From Closterium sp. Naga37s-1 (Eukaryota; Streptophyta; Zygnematophyceae; Desmidiales; Closteriaceae), in the NCBI GenBank assembly GCA_947471745.1, contig CANJKZ010000418.1, positions 124,001 through 188,000 of the forward strand: DNA of 64,000 nucleotides, written 5' to 3'. The translations under genes were made by a program, and so were the position numbers. The notes beneath the pieces are model-generated. The model ran no database searches and had not been told where the DNA came from. It saw nothing but the letters and a program-made list of their open reading frames with translations. Positions 51,301-62,001 of the stretch are shown here, piece after piece (the first letter of the stretch is position 1; each line of letters opens with the position of its first letter).

Positions 51301-53525
51301 TAATGATTTCTGCCGGAGCATCCAAGGACCTGCGCTACCTGCACACACATCTTGCCCTCGGTGGTTCTCGTTTTCACCCATGCTTGTGCCCTTTCCCCAC
51401 TCTCCTTCTAATCGTCCTCTGAACAGAAGCACCGAAGAAGGCGCCCCCTCCCCCTCTCACTTTCGACGAGCGTGTCGCCATCTCGGTAGGGGCAGCCGAG
51501 GGCCTGCGCTACCTGCACGATTTTGCCCGCCCGCCCGTGATCCATCGCGATATCAAATCGGAGAATATCCTGCTGGCAGCGGATCTGCAGGCCAAGGTGG
51601 CGGATTTCGGGCTGCTGAAAGCGAATGACCAGGGTGGGCCCGGGCGGCATGTGGCGAGAACGAGGCTGATGGGCACGCCTGGGTATTGTGACCCGGAGTA
51701 TTCCCGGACTTACATCGCCACGCCCAAGAGTGACGTGTACAGGTGCGTGTGTGGGAGAGTGAGAGGTGTATTATAGGGTGGGAGTGTGGGAGATGTGAGG
51801 GTAAGTGAGACAGGTAGGTGTGAGTGTGGGAGGATGAGACAGGCAGGTGTAAGTGTCAGGGAATGGGTTGTTGAAAACGAGTGGCCAGGGCGGGCCCGGG
51901 TGGGATGTGGCGAGAATGAGGCTGATGGGAACCCCTGGGTATTGTGACCCGGAGTATTCGCGGACTTACATAGCCACGCCCAAGAGTGACGTGTACAGGT
52001 GAGCAGCGAGCACGCAAGAGGCTGCTGAAAGTGAGTGGTCAGGGCGGCCCGGGCGGCATGTGGCGAGAATGAGGCTGATGGGTATCCTGCCGGAGTTGAC
52101 TTGGAAGCCCTGAGGCATCCTCAAACCCCCCCTCCCATATGCACATCCATGTGTGTCTGTCTCTGCAGCTTTGGGGTTGCTGCTGGAGCTGGTGACGGAG
52201 CGCCGGGCCATCTTGGGCGGGCGAAACCTAGTCAGAAGTCGAGGATGGGGGCTAAGCAATGTGGCATTGCCACCCTGATGGAGGCACTGAGCATTGTTGC
52301 TTTGGGGAGGCACCCAAACACCTCTTGTACGAGTTTCATATATGTGTGTGCGTGTCTTGTTTGCCCGTCTGTCTCTGCAGCTTTGGGGTTGTTCTTCTGG
52401 AGCTGGTGACGGGCCGCAGAGCCATCCTAGCAGAGCCGAGCCAGAAGACAGGGATGAACCTGGGCAACGTAGCATCGCTGCTGCAGCGCTCCAAGCGCAA
52501 TGCCAAAGCGAGCGCCATGGAGCCAGGGGCCACAACTACGCTCGTGCAATGGGTGAGTGCGTGCATGGGTTGGGTCTGTATGTATGCGGGTAGGCTTGCT
52601 GGCCGGTATGTCGGTGAGTGGCTTAGGCCTGGGCAACGTCGCGTCGCTGCTGCAGCGCTCCGAGCGCAACATTGAAGCGAGTGCCATGGAGCCAGGGGCC
52701 ACCACCACAGTCATGCAATGGTTGAGTGTGGGGTGTGTGAATGTATGGGTTCACATGTGTGGGTATTCCCGCTGGTTTGGGTGCTTCCGTGTGTTGGCCT
52801 GTGCGAGTGTGTTTCACACTTGGGCAGGTGAGGGTGTTTCTGCAAGTCTGTGATGATTTTAGAGGCACTTTTTGGCAGGTGTTTCTGCCATAGATATACA
52901 TGTGGACTTGAAGTTATTTCTCTTTCTCACATACCATCTCACTCCCTCCTCTCCACTCCCCTCCATCCAGGCCATTCCTCTGATCACAGCAGGCAAGCTC
53001 AAATCCGTAGTTGACCCGGCCCTGGAAAACAACTACCCACCAGGAGGGATGAAAGCATTCGCCAATGTGGCGGTCATGTGCGTCCAAAAAAGCGCCGCCC
53101 AGCGGCCGACCATGGCTGAGGTGGCGACACGCCTGTCTGCCATCCAACACAAGGTGCAAGACCTGCACATTCAGGGGGAAGAGCCCAAGTATAACTTCCA
53201 ACCCACTATCGGAACTGGTGCTCCGCCTGGTGCTGCTGCTGCTGCTGCCGCGCCCATTCCAAGAGCACAGTCGGCCCCTCGGCCCAAATCGCCAGCTCCA
53301 AAGGTGCCGCAGAAAAAGGCTGGGGAGAAGAGCGGGAGTGGGGCGGGAGCAAAGGCAAAAGCGAAGGATGCAGGCGTTGGGGAGGGGAAAGAGACGAAGG
53401 GGAAGAAGGCGGGAGGGAAGGGGGTTACGCGGGCCAAGAGTGCGGCGCAGCCTTATTTGGGGGCTAAGGATGCAGTGGAATTCAGCTCGCAACATGTGAC
53501 AGGTAAATATATCGCAATGATGTGA
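44938..53525 (+). CDS. RLK/Pelle-class protein kinase, 8 coding exons
   Basis: Exons 44938-45217, 45410-45781, 45975-46180, 46400-48373, 50344-50500, 51427-51742, 52381-52552 and 52971-53525 join with matching phases to 1343 residues. The first 880 residues are unlike any domain I know, with Glu-rich and acidic runs (EEEEEEE; EEEEEEDDEDDDDN) and no signal peptide or clear membrane segment, so it is probably cytoplasmic (RLCK-like). The kinase has GEGAYGTVFKG (from 901), Lys 928 in WAVKRA, HRDIKSEN (Asp 1038), DFG (1056-1058), GTPGYCDPEYS and SFGVVLLELVTGRR. The active-site residues are all present. The tail is basic, Ala/Lys-rich. Extra copies of four exons lie in its introns. Substrate unknown. 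Confidence 0.85.
45363..45389 (+). repeat. T27 tract in kinase intron 1
   Basis: Run of 27 T ending 20 bases before the acceptor TACTCTCAG of exon 2. It may serve as the polypyrimidine tract. Confidence 0.9.
48185..49731 (+). repeat. Six copies of the ATP-loop exon of the kinase gene
   Basis: Copies: 48185-48373 (end of exon 4), 48458-48646, 48731-48908, 48989-49165, 49268-49456 and 49543-49731. Copies 1, 2, 5 and 6 are 189 nt, a symmetric phase-0 block encoding IPLEDILAATDSWSPERK...EKE with Gly loop and Lys. Copy 3 lacks 11 nt and copy 4 is shortened near its start. Copies 2-6 each end at a GTGAGT, GTGAGC or GTGCGT donor. The introns after copies 1 and 2 are nearly identical (GGGCTGGGTTGGGCTGG), so those duplications are recent. 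Confidence 0.9.
50044..50262 (+). repeat. Two partial copies of the VSFMSRMAHQHLVRL exon start
   Basis: At 50044-50095 and 50211-50260, upstream of the full exon at 50344. The second has the acceptor TCCCAG. Both end before the hinge. CTTGTCACTC repeats lie between them. Confidence 0.8.
50543..51185 (+). repeat. Five partial copies of the CDERILIYEFMHNGTL...SPTGG exon end
   Basis: Near 50543-50636, 50665-50742, 50820-50913, 50992-51085 and 51126-51185. Most keep the hinge-to-alpha-D coding and an AG|GTGAG-like donor but lack the acceptor half. They differ from one another at several codons (MHNG, MHHS, KHHG). Confidence 0.8.
51243..51355 (+). repeat. Partial copy of the catalytic-loop exon start
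   Basis: GAAGGCGCCCCCTTTCCCTC... to GACCTGCGCTACCTGCAC matches 51430-51520 of the full exon and stops before the HRD motif. Confidence 0.75.
51885..52260 (+). repeat. Copies of the activation-segment end and of the SFGVVLLEL exon start
   Basis: 51885-51998 repeats the RTRLMGTPGYCDPEYSRTY part with a GTGAGC donor. 52169-52260 repeats the next exon's start after CTCTGCAG but lacks 3 codons' worth of sequence (TTTGGGGTTGCTGCTGGAGC). Confidence 0.75.
52627..52722 (+). repeat. Copy of the LGNVASLLQRS exon end
   Basis: Matches 52459-52552 (LGNVASLLQRSERN...ATTTVMQW) but ends in TTGAGT instead of GTGAGT, so the donor is lost. Confidence 0.75.
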
Positions 53526-54533
53526 CCCTCCAGATGCTTATGGGTTGTACACTGCGTTTAGATGTTCGCTTACAGGCTGGGTGTTCCAGGTCATAAAGCC
53601 TTGCGGCATGTAGTATGTATTCCCCTTCGCAGAGTTGAGAGATAGTACTGGTAACGGCCCAGCAGGCTTGCACCAAGGCATTGCCACCCTATCCATTCCA
53701 TGTTCTGCATGGTGATTGACATATTTTAGGCTATATTTCTATATATTGTATCTAGAAGTGTAACACTTATTCACTGCATTGATTCGAAGTCGTGGAATCG
53801 AAATATGGCATGGGTGCTCGTCCAAACCACCCAAGAACCTGACTAGGTCTCCGCCCTGTTCAGGCTCGTCACACACGGGATCTACTGTGTGGTTGGCCAG
53901 ATTTGCTTTCTTAGACCCCCCTGTCAGACGCTTCGGCCCGAACCAGGGTGTCATTGGCGGTGCTTCCTGCGCGGGGCGGAGCTGGTCTAGATCATGTTCT
54001 CGAAGGTGCCACGTCACAAGCTTTCCTTTCACTGAACCCGCACGTTTGCCCCAGCCAAACCAGCTGTTGTGTCCCTGCGGTCCCCACATACTCCACACGG
54101 AAAGCCGTAATTCGCTGAAACTCCATGCCAAGCCTGTGAACAAGGCTGGACATTCTAGTGAAACCACCAGCAAAACCAGCGGCTTAGTGCTCTTCAGCTC
54201 GGTAACTGAGGCAGACAAAAGTCAGTCACCAAGAGGTTCCCGCGATCAGAGCTCTGGTTTGTGGCTGTGGCATGCTCCCGCGTAGATCGCCACACGACAA
54301 CCAATCTCGACCGTCTGAATGCCGGTAGATTCGAGGGCTCCTCCGCTCGAGCCTTCAAGCGGAAGATGGGAGTTGTGCCTATCTCTCCCAGTCCTATCTA
54401 TACCTTTTCTCTCCCCACAGCCTTGTTGCTTCCTCTCAGTCTGAACAGAATCCAGCTTCCCACTGGAGTGGCTGCAACTTGAAGCGCAGTGTTCCTTATT
54501 TTGATCTTTCCAGCTGAAGGCCGCCTGATCACC
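53526..54533. other. Kinase 3' flank and elongase 5' region
   Basis: No further coding seen. A TTTTGATCTTTCCAG acceptor about 30 bases before the elongase ATG suggests a 5' UTR intron whose donor I cannot fix. AT-rich stretches near 53720-53760 could hold the kinase polyadenylation signal. Confidence 0.45.
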
Positions 54534-56115
54534 ATGACTGTGGAGACTGAAGTTGTTTCTCAAGCAGCATCCCCTTCCTCCAACTACACAGCCACCATGA
54601 CCAGGGATACGCCGTTCTACTATGTCTGGCCTGCGACGGAGCCTCTCGTGCAGACTTTCGAGTGGAAGGTCGATGAGACGCCGGTGTCGAACCTTCCGTT
54701 GATGCTCTGCACATGTATAGGCTATGTCGCGTTCATTCTAGGGCTGAAATGGTACCGGACAAAGAACAAGATGGCACCAGTGAATCTGGGCTTCCTCCCT
54801 GCCATTCACAACCTGATCCTGTGCCTCTGGTCCCTGGCGATGTTCCTGGGAACGATCCACGCAATGCTCTTGGATTCCGAGATCAACAAGTATGACACCG
54901 GCATGGTAAGGCATCATGGTACATTGCTGGCCATCCTTCAGCAAATCACGACAGATTCGGTGATTGACGGTGCATTCCTTTTCTTTGTTTGCAGGGCAAG
55001 TATACGTGGCTTCTCTGTTTCCCGTCAACCGTCAAGCCAGTCGGTTATCTGTGGTTCTGGAGTTACATCTACTACCTCAGCAAGTACTACGAGCTCCTGG
55101 ATACTGTCATCCTGGTGCTGAAGAACAAGCCGCTGTCGTTTCTCCACGTGTACCACCATGCAACCATCGTCTTCCTCTGCTGGCTGTGGCTAACAGTGAG
55201 TTATTTTCTTACCTTCACACCGTCGTGTCCTGGTGGTTTATCGCGTGTTCATGGTATATTGCGATCCACAACTGTAAATTCAAGAACCGATCTATAACGC
55301 GATCCACAACTGTAAACTCATGAACCGATCTATAACGTGAGTAACCGGACTAGCCCAACTGTAGACGAACGCGAGGGACGCCACCTTAGTCTAGCAACGA
55401 AGTACGATTCGATCAGGAAACTCTAATTAACTGAGAAGATCAACGCACAATACAATCCCCACTGTACAGGCACAAAAGCATTGCTCATATTTGTTATCTT
55501 TTCTGTTTTTGTGAGCAGAACACGCAGTCTCTCCAGGTCATCGCCATCACCATCAACACAGGGATCCACGTGATGATGTACTTCTACTACTTCATGCACA
55601 GGTATGGAATCAGAAGTTGCGATCACGTCGTTCTCCAGTTGGTTCCTGAAAGTACGAAAACAGAAAGTTACGTACATTGCTCTCTCGCGAATCTTGGCAA
55701 CTGACGTCGCCTTTTTCCTGCGATTTGTGTCAACAGCATCGGCATGCCTCCTCCTTGGAAGATGTTCGTCACCAACAGCCAGATCATTCAGGTACGGTTT
55801 TCTCTGTCATCATGCTTTCTACACCATGTATCATGAACCTTTCTCTTCTGGTTTCGCGAACAAAACTCAATTGATTGAATGCTAGAACTAACTCTTTGTT
55901 ATTGATGCTCGCAGTTCATGATCGGCACTTTCGTCTCCTTCCCTCTCATCTACTTCCACTTCACCCGGCCGACTGGATGCGCCGGATTCGAGTCTTTCTG
56001 CTTCAACCTCTTCTTCAACTCCTCGCTCCTCTACCTCTTCGTCGACTTCCACATTCGCAACTACGGAAAGGCCGCCAAGGCTGCCAAGGGTGGCAAGCGG
56101 GCCAAGAGGGATTAA
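54534..56115 (+). CDS. ELO-family very-long-chain fatty acid elongase (3-ketoacyl-CoA synthase), 5 exons
   Basis: Exons 54534-54905, 54995-55195, 55519-55601, 55737-55791 and 55915-56115 join in phase to 303 residues, the normal family size. The histidine box HVYHH (175-179) follows the family block SKYYELLDTVILVLKNK (153-169); NTGIHVMMYFYYF gives the next conserved helix. Several hydrophobic segments predict a multi-span ER protein, and the Lys-rich end (GGKRAKRD) resembles a di-lysine ER signal. ELO enzymes condense malonyl-CoA with acyl-CoA in the first step of fatty-acid elongation. Chain-length and saturation preference cannot be read here. The start ATG is in context ATCACCATGAC. Confidence 0.92.
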
Positions 56116-57516
56116 GTTATTGCAGGACTTGGTTCTTGTAGATCTGGTGTTTGATGGAGCTGAACGAGGTGGCGGATATTGGCTGTGTGTTACGCGAAGG
56201 GAGGGAGATGCAAGCTGTCTCTTCACGCTTAGGGTTGGGTTAGACTGGCTAGCATTTCGGTTGACTTGATGATTAGATCTTCCGCTCACGTGTCAACAGT
56301 GTTATCAGTTTTGTCAGCTTTCTTCTGACGCTATTCTACTCCTTCCGTGCTCCGTTACAGTCAGTCGCAGCCGGGGTTCCTATTAGTTACCGTTGCTTCG
56401 AACGTCCAAAACGATAGTTAACGTTAATAGGAAGTCTCCCCTCTTCTTTCATCCCAGCTTCCCCCCCGCTTACTCTTTCCATTCTTCCTCTCTTCCACTA
56501 TCTTTCCCTTTTCCCGTCTTTCTCTTGGCCCTCTTTCTCTTCCCTCCCCTCGTTCATTTCCCCCTTCGCCCTCTTTTCCCCACGTTCTCCTCTCCCCACG
56601 TTCTCTTCTCCCGTTCTCTTATCCCCTCGTTCTCTTCTCCCGTTCTCTTATCCCCTCGTTCTCTTCTCCCCGTTCTCTTCTCCCCTCGTTTTCTTCTCCC
56701 ATCGTTCTTCTCTCCTCGTTCTCATCTCCTCTCTTTCTCTTCCCCCCTCGTTCTCTTCCCCCTCGCTCTCTTCCCCGTTCTCTTCCCCCTCTCGCTCTCT
56801 TCCCCGTTCTCTTCCCCCTCGTTCTCTGTATCTTTCGTTCTCCTCCCCCCTTCTTCTTCCCCTTTTCTCATTCCTCCTCTTCTCATTCCGCCTCTTCTCA
56901 TTCCCTCTCCACTCTTTAACCATCTTCTCTTTCATCCACTTACCTTCCATATTCTTTCTCCTTTCTTCCCCATCCCAAAACCCTTCCCATCCTGCTCATC
57001 TTCCTATCGCTTTCTCACCATCTATCTTCTTCTTAAACCCCTCCCCGCTTCCCTTTTCTCACCACTCCCCGCCCTCGATCTCCACCTCGTCTTCTCTTGT
57101 ACCCCTGCCTGACTCACTCACCCCTTCAACTACAGTATCAGCCTGCCCGTTTCTTCCTCACCCCACTGCATCTTACACTGCTCCAGTGTGAAATCGATTG
57201 TGCCTTAAACTGCACAGTCCCTCCTAGCCATAGTAGAGAAGTCTTAGGCCCCTTCAAGGAGGAAAATAAATTGTGAAAATAAAATATTGCCATGACAAAT
57301 TTGAGGACCTCACTCCAGAAATTGACAACCTGAACTGATGACCAGGAATATACTCCTTGTCTTGGCAGTATGAACAGCATCGTCCACAACATCTAGTCAC
57401 TAATATATCCACCCTAAACATTCCAGTAACAAACTCATGTACATCTGCATCTGAAAATAGATCTCACGTAAACGAATTTCACTTTCCAGTGCATAGCCTC
57501 ACTGCCTGTCAAAGGA
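56116..57516. other. Elongase 3' flank and C/T-rich repeat, no supported gene
   Basis: 56450-57060 is almost purely C/T on the plus strand, made of TTCTCTTCTCCCC and CGTTCTCTTCTCC variants, so its long open frames are artefacts. From about 57130 the DNA is of mixed composition with nothing recognised. Confidence 0.6.
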
Positions 57517-57517
57517 G

Positions 57518-58283
57518 CATCGGCTCTGTTCTGTAGGCCCTGGCGGAGGGGGAGCGAGGGGAAATAGGTAGCTTCCCCCCACTGAGTTTTTTGGGTTCGG
57601 AAGGCGGTCAGCCCGCAAGACGTTGCCGAGCCAGCCATTTACCCTCCGAACCTGTTTGAGGGGAAATGGCTACAGAACAGCCATTTACCCCCGTGGGTTT
57701 TGGCCCATACGAAACTACCTATTTCCCCTCCCCACCTTCCTCCTCTGGCAAAATTCACGCCATTCGCCCCGCCCTTCGAAACCCGCTTTTTCAGGGCGGG
57801 GCGAGAGACATGGGAGGGAGGTACGGGGGGTGGGGACACCCACCTTCTACCCTCGATGGACATTCCCTCAGGCTGCTCGTAACCCACTCAGAAAGGCACA
57901 ACCCGATCAACGAAAATCCCCCCCCTCTCAACCATCTTGCCGAGATTGAAAACCCACGCTGCTGCTTGGTAAGAGTTGGTCGTTGCTGCGGCTGTTTGAT
58001 ACGTGTTGGGAAAGTTGGGAGTTGAGTTTGCAGCCCGTTTTTCTAGCGCCGAACCCCCACTTGTAAATGTTTACCCGGCTATTTAGGGTTGGGCCCATCG
58101 TTGTACCCCTGCCTATAGGGCGCGAAGTTTTAACTGTAAATTCGCCATTTACCGTCGGCAGGTTCCGCCCTGGCGGGCGAAGTTTCGCGCTTTCGGTTGT
58201 AGTGGGGTGGAGGTGATCCCGGACATTTGCTTTCGCCCCCCTCCTCCCCCCTCGGGCAAATGCCTACAGAACAGAGCCATTGT
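57518..58283. mobile_element. Foldback/TIR element cluster
   Basis: Outer ends GGCTCTGTTCTGTAGGC (57518) and GCCTACAGAACAGAGCC (58267-58283) are perfect inverted copies. Inside, 57553-57576 pairs with 57711-57734 (GGGGAAATAGGTAGC) and a hairpin sits at about 57660-57692 (GGGGAAATGGCT...AGCCATTTACCCC). No transposase and no clear target duplication. The ends resemble PIF/Harbinger-like termini; family uncertain. Confidence 0.55.
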
Positions 58284-58442
58284 CTAGCGCAGATGGGGAC
58301 GGGTAGCTGGTCAAACCGCCCTGATCAAAAGAGATTGCAGCTGCGCCCAGCGTAATCTATGGCCCAAGTCTAGCAGTTCGCGGCGTCATTCACGTAGTGG
58401 CCACCTTACAGCTCAAACCTCATATTAGCTTCTGGCCTGAAC

Positions 58443-61400
58443 ATGACTCTTTCTCGAACACAAATGCCGTTCGGTTTAGCAGGACCGAATCCAGTCCTTA
58501 GCAGAGGTCCGGCCGCCAGTCCACTCGATACAAGGCCCGCATTTTCCTCCAGAAAGAACTTTATAACGGACCGCATGGGGAGACCTGTAGGGAGGCTTTC
58601 AGCATGGTCCGGCGGGTTTCGGAGTCTTCCGGAGAACAAGCTATGCCTCGCTGATGCATTATCTCGTCACGAGCAGCAGTCAATTAGTGCGAATTTTCAG
58701 GCGCCTCAAAGCCGCGCTCGTGCGCCGTTAGGTGTTAGACAAACTGCCACGTCACCATGTCGTGTTACTGTGACTCGAGCTACCTCGGGAGGAACCCACG
58801 AGGAAGGGGGGGAGGAATCCGCGCGCGCAGCAGCGGAGCAGCTGACGTCACTGCAGAGATCGCTGACGCAGCTTCTGTGCGTGATGGGAAATCTAGCTAG
58901 CGCGGTGGGGGAGGTTGCGCGGGCAGCGGGGGAGGTGGCGGAAGCAGCAGGGGCGGAGCGGGGAAGCGGAAAGACTGGCTTGCGTGCAACAATAGGAGCT
59001 GCAGCAGCCGCTAATGCTGCTACATCTGCTGCTGCTGCAGCGGCAGAGGCAGGAGGAGCAGTGGCTAAGGCTGCAGCAGCAGCGGCAGCAGCCGCTGCTT
59101 CTAGTGCTGCGGCTGCTGCTTCTGCCAACACATCTTTGATAGAAGCTGCATCAGCAGCAGAAGCAGCAGGAGCAGAAGGAGCAAGAGGCCTAGCACCAAC
59201 TAGAAGTGAAGGGGGAGGGGGAGGGGGAGGGGGAGGGGGAGGGGGAGGGGGAGTGGGGGACGGCATGGGGAGAGGGCTGGAAGGGCATGAACTGGCATTG
59301 GCGCTGCAGCGGGCGTTTGTTCAGGCCAGAATTGAAGGGCTGGGGAAACCACGAGAGGTGGGTGGGTGGGTGTGCGAGTATGAAGAAGAGTGAGAATGTG
59401 TGAGTGCGTGTGATTGAAGGGCGTGAGTTGGCTCTGGCATTGCAGCGGGCGTTTGTGTGGACCCGGCTTGAAGAGCTGGGGAAGCCAAGAGGTGTGAGTG
59501 TGTGAGTGCATCTGTGTGCGGGAAAGGGCGAGTGAGAGTGTGAGCATGTGCATTGACTCTTGACGTTTGTGCAGGCCAGGATTGAAGGGCTGGGGAAGCC
59601 ACGAGAGGTGGGCGTGTGTGTGGGGTGGGGAGAGGGGGAGGAGAATGGGCGGGAGCAGGGTAGCTGAGGTCTCTTCATTGTGTTCTCCCCCTCTCCTCCC
59701 TCCCCTCTCTCCTCCCTCCCAACTCTCCTCCCTCCCGCCTCCCCCGATTCCCCCCCACATGACTACCCGATCAGGAAGCGTTGGGTGACTTTGTAGACGC
59801 GTGCATGGCAGCACGGGCGCAGTCGCTGGGCTTTAAGGACCTCCAGCTGAAGCTGCTGCTGGCGGAGGCTGCCCTGCCCGCCCCCTTCTCCATGATGATG
59901 GGCGCTGGTGGCGCTGGGGAGGAGGGGGAGGAGGGGGAAGCGGAGGGGGGAAGTTGGGGGGAGAGCGGGGGGGGATTGGGGGAGAGAAAACGAGAAGGAA
60001 AGGAGGTGGAGGGTGAGGAGGAGAGGGAGGAGGGGAGACGAGGAGGAAGAGTGGAGGGGGTGGAAGGAGGGGCTGCAGGGAGTGGAGATGGGAAGGGGGG
60101 TGGAAGGGGAGAGGAGGGAGATGAGGAGGGGATGAGAGAGGTGGGAGAGGAGGAGAGGGTGGAGGGGGATTTGGATAGTGACGATGAGAGAAGGAGCAGC
60201 GCTCTTAAAGCCCTTCGAGGGCCCTTTCTGGCTGAGGTTGGTGGGGTCACCTAGGAGGGTATGCAGGCATGGAAGTATGAAGCAAAGGGGCATGGAGGCA
60301 TGGGGGTATGGGATGGATGGATGGGCATGGGGTGGGAGGATGGGCACAGGGATTGTGCATGCACTTTTGAGAATTCTCGAAAGGCACGAGGCAGGTAAGT
60401 TAGATGGGCAGGTAAGTTAGATGGGCAGGTAAGTTAGATGGGCAGGTAAGTTAGATGGGCAGGTAAGTTAGATGGGCAGGTAAGTTTGTTGGCTTGGGCA
60501 CACCGCTCTCTGTGTGTGTTCACTCACCTGCTTATCGCTTATGTCTTCTGTTCGTAGTGTGACCGCAGCCCCGCTTATGCTTGCTTCCTTGTCCCTCCTC
60601 ATTTCTTCCCCTCCAACCATACAATCTTCATTCTGGTCATCCACAGAAGGTATGAGTGCAGTCTTTCACTCTCTCCTCCCGTTCTCAACCCTTTGTCAAT
60701 CTCCCCCCTTCTCTCCTCACTTTCTCGCCCCCTCTCACCCCCGGTCCTCCACAGGAGGTGCGGGTTCGAACGCTGTGGGTCCGGCTAGTCTACACCACAC
60801 TCAACATGGTACACCCATATGCTTACAAACATATACATTATTCTTGTTCTTTGTTATCAGCATTCATATCATTATTATTACCATCTGGCACACTGACTGT
60901 CCATCTATTTACTCATATGCATGTCCCACCCCACCTTCCCCACTCACCATGCCACCAGGTGGACAACATAAGGAGTGGAGAGGGGTACGAGGGAGTTGTG
61001 TCAGCAGACGGTTCTCAGCCGCCTGACCCTACCGATGGGTTTGTGCAGCAGGTGGGTGTGGCGCGAGGGGTATAAGTGGGTTTCCTATAAATTGAAAAAA
61101 CCACCTGCAACAAAAGGGGTTTGTGCAGCAGGTGGGTGTGGCGCGAGGGGTATAATTGGGTTCGTTGTGCATTTGCGACGGTTAGGAGTGACATTTCACG
61201 AATTTGAGGAGCAACTGTGTGGCACCGGGATCAGTCCGTTCTTTCTGAGTTGAGAAGCAAGCTGTCAACCCAGGGCAGTGTAGCAACCCACTCCTCGTGT
61301 TCCTCTCTGGACCTAACCTACTACCCCACTACTTTTTCTCACCTCCCACCACCTCCCATCACCATTCTTCACCATTCTTCACCCCTCTTCACCACTCTTC

Positions 61401-62001
61401 ACCCCTCTTCACCACTCTTCACCCCTGTTCGCCTCTATCAGAACGTCAAGGCAGCATTTGACCAAGGCAGGGACTACAACTTCGTACGGATGGAGCAGGT
61501 ACTATCCGGCCAGGTGCTATCTGGTCAGGTACTATCTCGTCAGGTGCTATCTGGTCAGGTACTATCTCGTCAGGTGCTATCTGGTCAGGTAATATCTCGT
61601 CAGGTGCTATCTGGTCAGGTGCTACCTGCCCAGGTTTTTTCCCATCCCCATCCATCCCCCACCTTGCCTACTCCCCTCCTCCCTCCTACCTCTCCTCCCT
61701 GCCTCTTGAGAGAGCCAGGCAACACCAGTGCCCCCCACCATAGTCACCCCCCACCATAGTCACCTCACCCTGCACCAGATCCAGCTTCTTACTCTCTTAG
61801 CGCCTTCAAATTACCAGGAATGAATTCCTCTAGCGCCTTTGAAATGTCCTCCTCTCCTCTTCCCTTCCTCCCGCCTACCCCTCCTTCCCCCCACCTCAGG
61901 AGGCCCAGGCAACACCAGTGCCGCCCTCCATAGCCACACTGCAGCAGATCCAGCTGCTCATTCTGTTGGCCCTTTCCAAAGGCATGGCTGCTACTGCATA
62001 G
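58443..62001 (+). CDS. Unrecognised protein with plastid-transit-like leader, 6 exons
   Basis: Exons 58443-59357, 59775-60236, 60755-60808, 60959-61051, 61442-61498 and 61900-62001, all phase 0, give 560 residues ending ALSKGMAATA. The N terminus is Ser/Arg/Ala-rich with few acids (SRARAPLGVRQTATSPCRVTVTRAT), like a chloroplast transit peptide. Then come Ala-rich helices, a Gly run, a helical block (EGHELALALQRAFVQARIEGL; EALGDFVDACMAARAQSLG), a Glu/Gly-rich acidic linker and a conserved-looking C-terminal part (EVRVRTLWVRLVYTTLNM, NVKAAFDQGRDYNFVRMEQ, PSIATLQQIQLLILL). I do not know the family. The clean phases support a real gene; the exact start is open. Confidence 0.65.
59417..59608 (+). 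repeat. Two extra copies of the LALALQRAFVQARIEGLGKPRE exon end
   Basis: 59417-59492 (ELALALQRAFVWTRLEELGKPR) and 59573-59608 (ARIEGLGKPRE with GTGGGC donor) repeat the end of exon 1 inside intron 1, with copied GTGTGTGAGTG intron bases. Confidence 0.8.
60382..60484 (+). repeat. 16-bp tandem repeat in intron 2
   Basis: About six units of GGCAGGTAAGTTAGAT, each containing a consensus CAG|GTAAGT donor. Confidence 0.85.
61118..61160 (+). repeat. Copy of the exon 4 end
   Basis: GGGTTTGTGCAGCAGGTGGG repeats 61036-61055 with following intron bases (GTGGCGCGAGGGGTATAA). A second donor without the rest of the exon. Confidence 0.75.
61497..61635 (+). repeat. 15-bp donor-site minisatellite after exon 5
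   Basis: Nine or so units of CAGGTGCTATCTGGT / CAGGTACTATCTCGT starting at the exon 5 boundary. Every unit contains CAG|GT, and 15 bp keeps the reading frame (QVLSG/QVLSR). Confidence 0.85.

Noticed and set aside
56393-57112. Plus-strand frame of 239 residues after the elongase
   Set aside because: Low-complexity translation of a pyrimidine tract with no start context or splice support.
58464-58680. MPFGL and ADALSR words in the plastid-type gene's first exon, reminiscent of Ty3/gypsy RT and RNase H
   Set aside because: They lie far too close together for those domains, and no other RT or RNase H block is present; coincidence.
60558-60650. Possible extra exon of the plastid-type gene (CDRSPAYACFLVPPH...)
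   Set aside because: It has an acceptor-like and a donor-like border, but its end phase does not fit the next exon, which would hit a stop.
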